This document shows, piece after piece, positions 6,640 to 15,199 of a stretch of DNA of 18,192 nucleotides. Every line of letters starts with the position of its first letter. The stretch's first letter is position 1. Source of the stretch: DATCVA01 sp036567205 (GTDB taxonomy: Bacteria > Pseudomonadota > Gammaproteobacteria > Burkholderiales > Burkholderiaceae_B). The notes under the pieces were generated by a model. It was not told the origin of the DNA and searched no databases. It worked only from the letters and a program-made list of their open reading frames with translations. The stretch is taken from positions 1 to 18,192 of the forward strand of contig DATCVA010000105.1 of NCBI GenBank assembly GCA_036567205.1, written 5' to 3'. The position numbers and the translations under genes were made by a program.

Positions 6640-7116
6640 ATGCTGCGCATCAGCAAAATTGTCGATTACGGCACGTTGGTGCTGACTCATATGGCCGGAT
6701 ACCCGGACAGGGTGTTTAGCGCGACCGATCTGGCCGCGTCGTTAGGGTTGGGACGGCCCACCGTAAGCAAGGTTCTTAAAGCCCTGGGGCGCCATAATCT
6801 TGTGCAAAGCACACGGGGTGCGCAAGGGGGTTACGCTTTAAGCCGGCCCGCCGACCAGATCAGCGTCGCGCAAATTATAGATGCACTTGAAGAGCAGCCT
6901 TTCGGCCTGACCGAGTGCACCTCCACACCTGGCGTGTGCGGTTTTGAGTCGGCTTGCCAGATACGTGTGAATTGGCAGCGAATCAATGCCGTTGTCCGGC
7001 GCACGCTCGAAGACGTCAGCGTGGCCGATATGGTGCTTCCCGCGCCTGTGGTGCTTGTCTCGCACGTACAACCCATATCCAAATCTGCATCAAGAGCCAA
7101 AACGGTGGTTCTTTGA
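6640..7116 (+). CDS. sufR: Rrf2/IscR-family SUF operon regulator
   Basis: A 158-aa winged-helix regulator that probably senses Fe-S status and controls the operon it heads. The N-terminal winged helix (LRISKIVDYGTLVLTHMAG; LAASLGLGRPTVSKVLKALG) and wing (STRGAQGGYALSRPA) are typical of Rrf2. Three cysteines at 93, 100 and 106 sit in the same region as the [2Fe-2S] ligands of IscR (spacing x6, x5 against x5, x5). GAGG lies 7 bases before the ATG. The stop is 16 bases before sufB. Xanthomonas-type SUF regulators have the same place and size. The symbol sufR is used for the role; cyanobacterial SufR is an unrelated protein. Confidence 0.87.
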   Translation: MLRISKIVDYGTLVLTHMAGYPDRVFSATDLAASLGLGRPTVSKVLKALGRHNLVQSTRGAQGGYALSRPADQISVAQIIDALEEQPFGLTECTSTPGVCGFESACQIRVNWQRINAVVRRTLEDVSVADMVLPAPVVLVSHVQPISKSASRAKTVVL

Positions 7117-7132
7117 CATGGAGTTATCGTAA

Positions 7133-8581
7133 ATGAATACAGTCACCGAAAAAATCGATTCATTTCTTGATCGCGAGTATGCGGCTGGTTTTGTGACCGA
7201 TGTCGAATCCGACACTATCGCAAAAGGTTTGTCCGAGGATACGATACGTTTACTATCGGAAAAAAAGGGTGAGCCCGAGTTTCTGCTGGAATGGCGCCTG
7301 TCGGCATACAGGCATTGGCTGACGATGGAATTGCCCGAGTGGGCTCAGGTCAGTTTTCCCGCTATCGATTTTCAGGACATTAGCTATTACTCGGCTCCCC
7401 GGCGAAAGAAAGACGGGCCAAAAAGCCTGGACGAGGTGGACCCGGAGTTGCTGCGCACCTACGAAAAGCTGGGCGTGCCGTTGCACGAGCGCGCTCGCTT
7501 GGCGGGGGTAGCCGTAGATGCCGTATTTGACTCTGTGTCGGTCGCCACGACGTTTCGTAAGCAACTGGCCGAGGTTGGCGTTATCTTTTGTTCGTTCTCG
7601 GAGGCTGTCAAACAGCATCCCGATCTGGTGCGTAAATATCTGGGCTCAGTCGTTCCGCCGGGAGACAATTTTTATGCTGCGCTTAATTCAGCGGTGTTCT
7701 CGGACGGCTCGTTTGTATATATACCCAAAGGGGTTCGCTGCCCGATGGAACTGTCCACATACTTTCGCATTAATGCGCAAGACACTGGCCAGTTCGAGCG
7801 CACGCTGATTATTGCCGAGGAAGGTGCAAGTGTCAGCTATCTAGAGGGCTGTACGGCGCCCATGCGGGACGAGAATCAACTGCATGCGGCTGTAGTCGAA
7901 CTTGTGGCGCTGGATGACGCGCGTATCAAGTATTCCACCGTCCAGAACTGGTACCCCGGCGATAAGGACGGCAAAGGCGGAATTTATAATTTCGTTACCA
8001 AGCGTGGCGACTGCCGGGGCGCCCGATCGCGTATTTCGTGGACTCAGGTCGAGACCGGTTCAGCCATTACCTGGAAGTATCCCAGTGTGGTTCTGCGCGG
8101 CGATGATTCCGTGGGCGAGTTTTATTCGGTCGCACTGACCAACCATCGCCAGCAGGCCGATACCGGATCCAAGATGATCCATATGGGGCGTAATACCAGC
8201 AGCACGATTATCTCGAAAGGGATTTCGGCGGGGCGTGGCAGCAATACTTTCCGCGGCCTGGTGCGCATTACTCCTAAAGCAGACGGTGCGCGCAATTTCA
8301 CGCAGTGCGATTCGCTGCTAATTGGCAAGCGCTGTGCCGCCCATACCTTTCCCACTATCGAGGTCCAGAACCCGACTGCGCGGGTGGGGCACGAGGCTAC
8401 TACCTCGCGCATCGGTGAAGACCAATTGTTTTACGCCATGCAGCGCGGCCTGTCGGCCGAGGATGCCGTTTCAATGATCGTCAACGGATTCTGCAAAGAG
8501 GTATTCAAGGAATTGCCCATGGAGTTTGCGGTTGAAGCACAAAAGTTGCTGGGTGTAAGCCTGGAAGGCAGCGTCGGTTAA
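7133..8581 (+). CDS. sufB: Fe-S cluster assembly scaffold subunit SufB
   Basis: Core subunit of the SufBC2D scaffold, which builds Fe-S clusters with persulfide sulfur from SufS and ATP hydrolysis by SufC; cytoplasmic. The 482 aa is the usual length. Characteristic stretches are YYSAPRRKKDGPKSLDEVDP, SFVYIPKGVRCPMELSTYF, EEGASVSYLEGCTAPM and RNFTQCDSLLIGKRCAAHTF. Cys392 in TQCDS corresponds in position to the essential cluster-binding Cys of E. coli SufB. The C-terminus ends in a SufC-contacting region (LSAEDAVSMIVNGFCKEVFK). GGAG lies 9 bases before the ATG. The gene is complete, with no frameshift. Confidence 0.97.
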   Translation: MNTVTEKIDSFLDREYAAGFVTDVESDTIAKGLSEDTIRLLSEKKGEPEFLLEWRLSAYRHWLTMELPEWAQVSFPAIDFQDISYYSAPRRKKDGPKSLDEVDPELLRTYEKLGVPLHERARLAGVAVDAVFDSVSVATTFRKQLAEVGVIFCSFSEAVKQHPDLVRKYLGSVVPPGDNFYAALNSAVFSDGSFVYIPKGVRCPMELSTYFRINAQDTGQFERTLIIAEEGASVSYLEGCTAPMRDENQLHAAVVELVALDDARIKYSTVQNWYPGDKDGKGGIYNFVTKRGDCRGARSRISWTQVETGSAITWKYPSVVLRGDDSVGEFYSVALTNHRQQADTGSKMIHMGRNTSSTIISKGISAGRGSNTFRGLVRITPKADGARNFTQCDSLLIGKRCAAHTFPTIEVQNPTARVGHEATTSRIGEDQLFYAMQRGLSAEDAVSMIVNGFCKEVFKELPMEFAVEAQKLLGVSLEGSVG

Positions 8582-8593
8582 CAAGGAATAGTT

Positions 8594-9364
8594 ATGCTTG
8601 AAATTCATGATTTACACGCTTCAATTGACGGAAAATCGATTTTGCAAGGCCTTAGCCTGTCGGTAAATGCGGGTGAAGTGCATGCCATTATGGGACCCAA
8701 TGGGTCCGGTAAAAGTACTCTTGCGCAGGTCCTTGCCGGGCGGGAAAGTTTCCATGTGGAAAGTGGGTCAGTTACCTGGCAAAGTCAGGATCTTCTTGCG
8801 ATGCCTATTGAAGAGCGTGCCCGATCCGGGCTGTTTCTGGCTTTTCAGTATCCTATTGAGATTCCGGGCGTTTCCAATGCTTATTTCCTGAAGGCCGCCG
8901 TGAACGCGGTGCGCCGCCATCAGGGTTTGCCTGAATTGGATGCGATGGATTTCCTTAAGCGCGTTAAGGCCGAAATGAAAACGGTAGGCATGAAAGAAGA
9001 GTTTCTATACCGGTCAGTCAACGAAGGCTTTTCGGGCGGTGAAAAAAAACGCAACGAAGTACTGCAAATGTCGCTGCTTGAGCCCCGGTTGGCCATTCTT
9101 GATGAAACTGATTCCGGTCTCGATATCGACGCCCTTAAGGTAGTCGCCGATGGGGTCAATCGCTTAAGGTCGCCCGACCGCGCCCTGATTGTTATTACAC
9201 ATTACCAACGGTTGCTTGATTACATCGTGCCTGATTATGTGCATGTGTTGTCCGGTGGCCGTATCGTTCGATCGGGCGGGCGCGAGTTGGCACTTGAACT
9301 CGAAGAACGTGGTTACGGGTGGCTGGCCAACGAACAGGCCGCTCAGAAGGGAGTGTCGGCATGA
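8594..9364 (+). CDS. sufC: Fe-S cluster assembly ATPase SufC
   Basis: A 256-aa soluble ABC-type ATPase that drives conformational change of the SufB/SufD scaffold. Motifs are Walker A GPNGSGKST (34-42), the SufC-typical Q-loop FLAFQYPIEIPGV, the signature SGGEKKR (147-153), Walker B LAILDE (166-171) with the SufC-typical DETDSGLDIDAL, and switch His203 in ITHYQRLLDY. AAGGAA precedes the ATG. The stop codon overlaps the sufD ATG (ATGA). It lacks any membrane domain, as expected. Confidence 0.97.
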   Translation: MLEIHDLHASIDGKSILQGLSLSVNAGEVHAIMGPNGSGKSTLAQVLAGRESFHVESGSVTWQSQDLLAMPIEERARSGLFLAFQYPIEIPGVSNAYFLKAAVNAVRRHQGLPELDAMDFLKRVKAEMKTVGMKEEFLYRSVNEGFSGGEKKRNEVLQMSLLEPRLAILDETDSGLDIDALKVVADGVNRLRSPDRALIVITHYQRLLDYIVPDYVHVLSGGRIVRSGGRELALELEERGYGWLANEQAAQKGVSA

Positions 9365-10683
9365 TTGCTCCCGTATCTTGGGCGGCCGGCTTCAAGCAGC
9401 AGGCCAGCCAGTTGCCAGGGGCTGGTTTGCCATGGCTTGCGGCGCGACGCCAACGGGCCATGGACCGTTTTGCCGACGAGGGCTGGCCCACGACCAGGCA
9501 GGAAGATTGGCACCACACGCCACTGACGTTTCTGGCACAGCAAGAGTTTGCCAGCAACGCGGCCGCGCCTGACGCATCTGCGTCACAGGCGGGGTTCGTG
9601 AAGAAATTGCGGCAAGGTGAGTCGGGGCATTGGCTGGTGTTTGTCGACGGGCGGTTTGTTCCTGACCTGTCCGAGGTGGGTGCATTGCCGGCTGGTGTGA
9701 AACTTGCCCCCTTATCGGAGTTGCTGTCCAGCGATCCCTATAGTGTCGAGCCTTATTTCGGCGATGAAGGCCAAGGGGCCAGCACGGCGGCATTGAATCT
9801 GGCGTGGGCTGCCGACGGCGGGTTTCTTCGCATCGGGCGAGGCGTAAGCCTGGATGATCCGGTTCATCTGGTTTTTATTGCCGCTACAGCGCAAAACGCC
9901 AGTTTTTCGCGCAACCTGGTCGTTATTGAGGATGCTGCGCAGGCCACTCTGGTTGAGCATTATGTGGGGCATGGCAACAGTGCGACATTGACGAACACTG
10001 TGACCAGGGTGCTGGTGGGCGCCGACGCCAACCTTACCCATATGAAGCTGCAGCAAGAGGGCGACGAGGCTTTTCATTTGGGGGCCGCCACGGTCGAGCA
10101 AGAACGCAGTTCAGTCTATAACTCGCACTCCATGTCGTTTGGCGCCCGCCTGGCAAGGCATGACATCGTTACGTGTTTTAAGGGCGAGCATTGCAACACT
10201 TTGCTTAATGGCTTGTATTACGTAGATGGCCGCCGTCATGTTGATCACCACACCCGTATTGAACACGCCCAGCCTCATGGAATAAGCCGCGAATTCTACC
10301 GGGGTATTTTGGCCGATACGGCTCACGGGGTGTTCTCAGGACGTATATTGGTTTCTCCCGGGGCCGATGGCACTGATGCGGTCCAGCGCTCTGACAGTTT
10401 ATTGTTGTCGCGGCTGGCCAGGACGGATGCCCGGCCGGAACTTGAAATATACGCTGACGACGTCAAATGCGCCCATGGCGCCACGGTAGGTCAGATTGAC
10501 GAGGAAAGTTTGTTTTATCTGAGGTCACGTGGTTTGGATGAAGCGCATGCGCGTAATTTGGTGACGTACGCTTTTGCAGCGCAAGCTCTGGAACGCATTG
10601 CATTGGCGCCTTTGCGTCAACGCGTAGGCAGGGCGATTCGCACTTTGCTGCCCGGCGGCGAGGCCCTTGGAGACTTTGTATGA
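9361..10683 (+). CDS. sufD: Fe-S cluster assembly scaffold subunit SufD
   Basis: Partner of SufB in the SufBC2D scaffold; 440 aa. The N-terminus has the SufD-type GWPTTRQEDWHHTPLTFLAQ. A beta-helix core follows, and the C-terminal block DVKCAHGATVGQ holds Cys370 and His372. These are equivalent to the conserved SufD residues proposed to bind the nascent cluster. I chose the ATG at 9361, which overlaps the sufC stop and has GAAGGGAG upstream. An in-frame ATG 14 codons earlier lies within sufC without a matching N-terminus. The end overlaps sufS by four bases, so sufC, sufD and sufS are translationally coupled. Confidence 0.95.
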   Translation: MIAPVSWAAGFKQQASQLPGAGLPWLAARRQRAMDRFADEGWPTTRQEDWHHTPLTFLAQQEFASNAAAPDASASQAGFVKKLRQGESGHWLVFVDGRFVPDLSEVGALPAGVKLAPLSELLSSDPYSVEPYFGDEGQGASTAALNLAWAADGGFLRIGRGVSLDDPVHLVFIAATAQNASFSRNLVVIEDAAQATLVEHYVGHGNSATLTNTVTRVLVGADANLTHMKLQQEGDEAFHLGAATVEQERSSVYNSHSMSFGARLARHDIVTCFKGEHCNTLLNGLYYVDGRRHVDHHTRIEHAQPHGISREFYRGILADTAHGVFSGRILVSPGADGTDAVQRSDSLLLSRLARTDARPELEIYADDVKCAHGATVGQIDEESLFYLRSRGLDEAHARNLVTYAFAAQALERIALAPLRQRVGRAIRTLLPGGEALGDFV

Positions 10684-11933
10684 ATGCAGCGGTTTTTTCA
10701 GCCACAACATCCCTGAAGCTTGATCTTGCGGATGATTTTCCCATTTTGGCCTGCCCGATTCGCGGCAAGCGCCTGGTGTATCTGGATAATGGGGCGACTA
10801 CGCAAAAGCCCGAGTCGGTAATTGAGGCGGAACGTCAGTTTTATCAAAGGTCCAACGCCAATATTCATCGAGGAGTGCACTGGCTGTCGCAACATGCAAC
10901 CGACTTGTACGAATTGGGGCGTGAGCGCGTGCGTAGTCTGCTCAATGCGGCCCGGCCGGAAGAAATCGTGTTCACCCGCGGCACGACCGAGTCTATTAAT
11001 CTGGTGGCTCAAAGCTGGGCGCGCTCGCAGTTAAAACCTGGTGATGAAGTTATCGTCACCGGAATGGAGCATCACTCTAATATTGTCCCGTGGCAATTGG
11101 TGTGTGAACAGACGGGCGCGGTGCTGCGTGTTGTGCCGATTACCGACGACGGCGAGCTCTGCCTGGATGACTACCAGGCGCTGCTAGGGCCTAAAACCCG
11201 ATTGGTTGCGGTAACGCATATCTCCAATGCACTGGGTTCCGTCAATCCCATTAGCGCCATTGTCCGGCTTGCGCATGCGGCCGGCGCGCTTGTTCTGGTT
11301 GATGGTGCACAGGCAGTGGCACACCAGCCGGTGGATGTCCGTGCGCTGGGTTGCGATTTTTACGCTTTCTCCGGTCATAAGCTATATGGCCCTACCGGTA
11401 TCGGCGTTTTGTATGCGCGTTACGATCTGCTTGAAGGGATGCCGCCGTGGCAAGGCGGCGGCGACATGATAAAGACGGTTAGCTTTGAGCGCACCACATA
11501 CGCCGATGTGCCGCAGCGCTTCGAGGCGGGAACACCCAATATTGCAGGAGTCATCGGCTTGGCAGCCGCAATTGAGTATGTCCGGGAAGTCGGCCTGGCA
11601 CAGATTGCCGCGCACGAGCAGGCATTGCTGGCTTATGCCACCCACGAAATTACCCGGGTGCCTGGAGTTCGGCTGGTTGGAACGGCGGCTAGTAAGGCCG
11701 GAATTTTGTCGTTTATTGTGGATGGCATACATCCGCATGATTTGGGCACGATACTCGATACCGAAGGCGTTGCCATCAGGGCAGGCCACCATTGTGCAAT
11801 GCCCGTCATGACGCGTTTTGGCATTCCGGGTACGGCCCGGGCTTCGCTGGCAATGTATAACGATGACGCGGACATTACGGCGTTGGTCTCAGCAATCCGC
11901 AAAGCACAGAAAATGTTCGGAGTGGGGCGTTAA
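10680..11933 (+). CDS. sufS: SufS-type cysteine desulfurase
   Basis: A PLP-dependent class V aminotransferase-fold enzyme that removes sulfur from cysteine, giving alanine and an enzyme persulfide for cluster assembly; cytoplasmic homodimer. At 417 aa it has the normal length of group II desulfurases. PLP is bound by Lys234 in AFSGHKLYGPTGIGVLY. The persulfide-carrying Cys372 lies in AIRAGHHCAMPVMTRFG, the short conserved loop of SufS rather than IscS. Other typical pieces are LDNGATTQKP, FTRGTTESIN and GMEHHSNIVPW. TTGGAGA precedes the ATG, which overlaps the sufD stop. sufU follows after 2 bases. Confidence 0.97.
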   Translation: MNAAVFSATTSLKLDLADDFPILACPIRGKRLVYLDNGATTQKPESVIEAERQFYQRSNANIHRGVHWLSQHATDLYELGRERVRSLLNAARPEEIVFTRGTTESINLVAQSWARSQLKPGDEVIVTGMEHHSNIVPWQLVCEQTGAVLRVVPITDDGELCLDDYQALLGPKTRLVAVTHISNALGSVNPISAIVRLAHAAGALVLVDGAQAVAHQPVDVRALGCDFYAFSGHKLYGPTGIGVLYARYDLLEGMPPWQGGGDMIKTVSFERTTYADVPQRFEAGTPNIAGVIGLAAAIEYVREVGLAQIAAHEQALLAYATHEITRVPGVRLVGTAASKAGILSFIVDGIHPHDLGTILDTEGVAIRAGHHCAMPVMTRFGIPGTARASLAMYNDDADITALVSAIRKAQKMFGVGR

Positions 11934-11935
11934 AC

Positions 11936-12391
11936 ATGAGTAGCTTACAACCTGATTTGCGCGAGCTGTATCAAGAGGTCATCTTCGATCACAATCGGCA
12001 TCCGCGCAATTTCCATGCAATGCCTGAACCGAGCCATGCCGCCGACGGCTACAACCCTTTATGCGGCGATCAGCTAACCGTATATTTGCAGGTTAAAGAC
12101 GGGATGGTCGAGGACATCAGTTTCGTCGGCCAGGGCTGTGCAATTTCAACGGCCTCGGCCTCGCTGATGACCGAAGCTGTAAAAGGCAGGGCGGTTTCCG
12201 AGGTCGAGGCTCTGTTCAGGGACTTTCACGCCATGCTGACTGATGCGCAACCTGAAGGCCGCGACTTTGGCAAACTTGAAGTCTTGTCGGGAGTGCGTGA
12301 ATTTCCAGCCAGAGTGAAGTGTGCGACGCTTGCCTGGCATACCTTGCACAATGCTTTGGTCGGTGCGGGCGATACCGCTCGTACCGAATAA
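11936..12391 (+). CDS. sufU: SufU-type zinc-dependent sulfurtransferase
   Basis: Accepts persulfide sulfur from SufS and passes it to SufB; once considered a scaffold. The 151-aa protein has the IscU fold, with NPLCGDQLTVYL (Cys43, Asp45), GQGCAISTASASLM (Cys68) and FPARVKCATLAWHTL (Cys129). This is the Cys/Asp/Cys/Cys zinc set described for Bacillus SufU. Between the second and third ligand it has the extra segment (about 90-115) that separates SufU from IscU. It lacks the IscU HscA-binding LPPVK motif, which supports SufU. It sits directly after sufS, replacing the sufE found in enterobacterial SUF operons. Confidence 0.93.
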   Translation: MSSLQPDLRELYQEVIFDHNRHPRNFHAMPEPSHAADGYNPLCGDQLTVYLQVKDGMVEDISFVGQGCAISTASASLMTEAVKGRAVSEVEALFRDFHAMLTDAQPEGRDFGKLEVLSGVREFPARVKCATLAWHTLHNALVGAGDTARTE

Positions 12392-12402
12392 AGGAGGCAG
12401 CC

Positions 12403-12960
12403 ATGACTTACGGACGGCACGAAGTAACGGTTAGCCGCGATTGTCCGGCGGTGACGGTACCTTATGGGGCGCTGGTCACAATTGAAAAGGGTTGTGTTGC
12501 ACAAATTACCCAAAAGCTTGGCGGCAGCTATACGGTTTACGTGGACGGAAATTTATATCGAGTCGAGGGGGCGGACGGCGACGCTCTTGGTTTTGAACCG
12601 ACCGAGGCCACTGATACGCCTGTACCGGAAGGACCCGCAACAGAAGAGTCTGTCGAAGCCGCCGCCTGGAGTCTTTTAGCTACTTGCTACGACCCGGAAA
12701 TTCCTGTTGATATCGTTAATTTAGGGCTGGTATACAACTGCCGTGTTTCGCCGGTCAGCGACGGCCATTTTCGAATCGATGTACAAATGACATTGACCGC
12801 GCCCGGCTGCGGCATGGGCACCCTGATCGCCGATGAAGCGCGCAGTAAATTATTGTCTATCCATGGTGTTGACGATGTGGTGGTTGAGCTGGTGTGGGAT
12901 CCGCCCTGGAGCCGGGAAATGATTAGCGAACATGCCCGTTTGGAAATGGGCTTGCTGTAG
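12403..12960 (+). CDS. sufT: SufT, long-form DUF59/MIP18-family Fe-S maturation protein
   Basis: An auxiliary factor for Fe-S protein maturation. The 185-aa protein has a small N-terminal domain (about 1-75) seen in the long SufT form. The MIP18/DUF59 domain follows, with CYDPEIPVDIVNLGLVYNC and MTLTAPGCGMG containing the conserved cysteine. It ends in VELVWDPPWSREMISEHARL. I chose the ATG at 12403 because AAAGGAGG lies just upstream and the protein start matches the family; an earlier in-frame ATG lies inside sufU. It is the last gene of the operon. No convincing intrinsic terminator follows it. Confidence 0.92.
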   Translation: MTYGRHEVTVSRDCPAVTVPYGALVTIEKGCVAQITQKLGGSYTVYVDGNLYRVEGADGDALGFEPTEATDTPVPEGPATEESVEAAAWSLLATCYDPEIPVDIVNLGLVYNCRVSPVSDGHFRIDVQMTLTAPGCGMGTLIADEARSKLLSIHGVDDVVVELVWDPPWSREMISEHARLEMGLL

Positions 12961-13092
12961 GTATACTTCTGTACGGCAATGTTGGCGCCATACGTATTTA
13001 ATAACTGCGTGTCATCACGAGGTCATTTTTTTCCGGCATTCTGTTAGAACTCGATGTATTTAGTTACTTAAGGATAAAACAGGAGTTTTTAG

Positions 13093-14934
13093 TTGTCTTC
13101 ACTTGCGGATTTATCGGTCGCTGCCATCGAGCGCCCAATGCTGGACGAAAGTATCAATGTGGTTTGGCTGACATGCTTGAAGGAAATTCTTCAAAATCGT
13201 CTGCTTAGTGCGGTATTTCAGCCTATTCTCCATGTGCAGAGCCGCACTGTCATCGGATACGAGGGGTTGATTCGCGGTCCTGCCGATGGGCCGCTGCATA
13301 CGCCGGTTAATTTGTTCCGGGTTGCCGGAACAAACGATTTGACGCTGGAAGTAGAGAATTTGTGTTGCCGCGTCATTTTAGAGCGCTTTTCTGAACTCAA
13401 GCTGCCTGGAAAGTTATTTTTGAATATTGGCCCGGAATGCTTTGTTCTGCTTCAGTCGCAGCAGGAATCCATTCTTGCCTATCTGGATGACATCGGCCTC
13501 GGTGCGGACCGCATAGTCTTCGAGCTGACCGAAGGCCCGTGTCCTATTACCGATAATGATGTTCTGCGCGATACGGTGATGCGTTACCGGGAAATGGGGT
13601 TTCAGATTGCCCTGGATGACCTGGGCCAGGGTTATTCAAGCTTGCGACGGTGGTCGGAGCTTCAACCCGAGTACGTCAAAATCGACATGCATTTCATACA
13701 GGGTCTGCAGAAAGACGCGGTGAAACAGCAGTTTGTTAAATCCATTCAGGAAATTGCGCAAAAAGCCAGGGCAACCATTATTGCTGAAGGTATAGAAACG
13801 CTGGCTGAATTGCAGTGCATCCGCGACTTGGGGATTGCCTGCGGCCAAGGCTACTTTATTGCCCGTCCTCATGCACACCCGCTAAAAGTTCCATCTGACA
13901 ACGTCAATAGCGCGCTGACCTATACCGGGCCCAGCATACAGCCTAAAAAAAATGTACTGATTCAGAATATTGTTACGGCGCATAGTTTGCTGCGGACGGT
14001 TTCGGTGGCCACTCCTCAGATGAACAATAGCCAGGTTTACGATATTTTTTCCAAGTTGCCCGACCTTCAGACCATTCCTGTAGTCGATAACGGCACCCCG
14101 CTGGGCATTATTACGCGTGCTTCGCTGATTGACCGTTTTGCCAGGCCTTATCAGCGTGAGTTGTACGGTAAAAAACCATGCACCATATTTATGGACGCAA
14201 ATCCGCTGATCGCAGATAAAGATACCAGCCTGCAAAAGCTTAGCCATATCCTGGTCGAGGCAGATCAGTATCGCTTGATCAGCGACTTTATTATTACTGA
14301 TCGCGGACAGTATCTGGGCATTGGAACTAGCCATGATTTATTGCGCGAATTAACCGAGTTGCAAATCAGCGCCGCCAAATATGCCAACCCGCTAACGCTT
14401 TTACCGGGGAGCGTGCCGATTAATCAGCATATCGATCACCTGCTGCAAAATAGCGCGGCATTTTGCGCCTGCTACGCGGATCTGGACAATTTCAAGCCTT
14501 TCAACGATGTTTTTGGATATCGCAAAGGCGACGATATTATTCAGTTAACCGGTCAAATTTTGGCTGGACACAGTGATGCCGAACGCGATTTTGTTGGCCA
14601 TATTGGCGGAGACGATTTTCTGGTGTTATTTCAGAGCGCCGACTGGGAGGCGCGCTGCCAGGGCATTCTGGATGCTTTCGGCGAAGGGGTTGCAGGCTGC
14701 CTGGACGATGAAACAGCAAATAGCAAAGGGTATTTCGCTGAAAATCGCAAAGGTGATCGACAGTTTTATCCGTTACCAAGCCTATCGCTGGGAGTTGTAA
14801 AAGTAGACCCCATGCAGTATGACTCGCATCACCAAATTGCATTGGCTGCATCCGAAGCGAAAACGCAAGCTAAAAAAACAATGGGGAACAGTCTGTTTAT
14901 CGAGCGACGTAAGAGCCCCGCGGCATATTATTGA
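13093..14934 (+). CDS. EAL-CBS-CBS-GGDEF cyclic-di-GMP signalling protein
   Basis: A 613-aa soluble protein with no membrane segment. The EAL phosphodiesterase domain is at about 38-265, a CBS pair at about 285-420 and a GGDEF domain at about 430-605. The EAL signature reads YEGLIRG (EGL variant), but the catalytic set looks complete: Glu57, Asn111 (LFLNIGPE), Glu144 (FELTE), Asp175-Asp176 (ALDDLGQGYSSL), Lys196 and Glu232 (AEGIET). The GGDEF motif reads GGDDF (505-509), with the upstream DLDNFKPFND intact. The fourth motif residue is altered and no RxxD inhibitory site is seen. Cyclase activity is uncertain; the CBS pair may bind a nucleotide and control either domain. The start is TTG at 13093, with AGGAG 7 bases upstream; the next Met (codon 16) has no such site. 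Confidence 0.88.
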   Translation: MSSLADLSVAAIERPMLDESINVVWLTCLKEILQNRLLSAVFQPILHVQSRTVIGYEGLIRGPADGPLHTPVNLFRVAGTNDLTLEVENLCCRVILERFSELKLPGKLFLNIGPECFVLLQSQQESILAYLDDIGLGADRIVFELTEGPCPITDNDVLRDTVMRYREMGFQIALDDLGQGYSSLRRWSELQPEYVKIDMHFIQGLQKDAVKQQFVKSIQEIAQKARATIIAEGIETLAELQCIRDLGIACGQGYFIARPHAHPLKVPSDNVNSALTYTGPSIQPKKNVLIQNIVTAHSLLRTVSVATPQMNNSQVYDIFSKLPDLQTIPVVDNGTPLGIITRASLIDRFARPYQRELYGKKPCTIFMDANPLIADKDTSLQKLSHILVEADQYRLISDFIITDRGQYLGIGTSHDLLRELTELQISAAKYANPLTLLPGSVPINQHIDHLLQNSAAFCACYADLDNFKPFNDVFGYRKGDDIIQLTGQILAGHSDAERDFVGHIGGDDFLVLFQSADWEARCQGILDAFGEGVAGCLDDETANSKGYFAENRKGDRQFYPLPSLSLGVVKVDPMQYDSHHQIALAASEAKTQAKKTMGNSLFIERRKSPAAYY

Positions 14935-15142
14935 TTCGTTTTTGCCATAGCGCCGTATGGTGCTGTTGACGTGAGTCGATTGCCGACGCCATTAGCTTGG
15001 GCGGGTTTTGCATGTTATTGATTTCTTGGGGACTTGATACGACGCTGGCCGCCTGCGGCCGGGTCGATAAGGCGTCGGAATACGACGGTGCCAGCAACAC
15101 GAGAAATACAAGTACGCTTAAACATTTCATCGGTAACGGCAT
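14897..15142 (-). CDS. Small putative exported protein of unknown function
   Basis: An 81-aa frame starting with a signal-peptide-like stretch (MPLPMKCLSVLVFLVLLAPS, followed by YSDALS). That is a basic start, a hydrophobic core and a possible cleavage site near ALS. The mature part is polar, with no motif I recognise. GGAG lies about 8 bases before the ATG on the minus strand. The 3' end overlaps the end of the convergent cyclic-di-GMP gene by 38 bases. The Met at residue 5 is an alternative start but lacks a ribosome binding site. Signal peptide plus ribosome binding site argue for a real gene; lack of a known family and the overlap argue against. Note Cys7 is inside the hydrophobic core, so a lipoprotein is unlikely. 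Confidence 0.45.
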   Translation of the reverse strand: MPLPMKCLSVLVFLVLLAPSYSDALSTRPQAASVVSSPQEINNMQNPPKLMASAIDSRQQHHTALWQKRINNMPRGSYVAR

Positions 15143-15199
15143 TTCGTTCTCCGGGTAGTGCTATTCGTCTTCGGTGGCGGGTGGTGGTTTGTCGTATAA

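Noticed and set aside
9195..9793. Overlapping minus-strand ORFs around the sufC/sufD junction
   Set aside because: Antisense to two well conserved proteins and no plausible start signals.
12961..13045. Terminator after sufT
   Set aside because: GTACGGC/GCCATAC has a mismatch and no T-run; the CGTG/CACG stem before TTTTTTT is only 4 bp and separated from it.
14943..14965. GCCATA/TATGGT hairpin after the cyclic-di-GMP gene
   Set aside because: Six weak pairs with no T-run on the downstream side of either strand.
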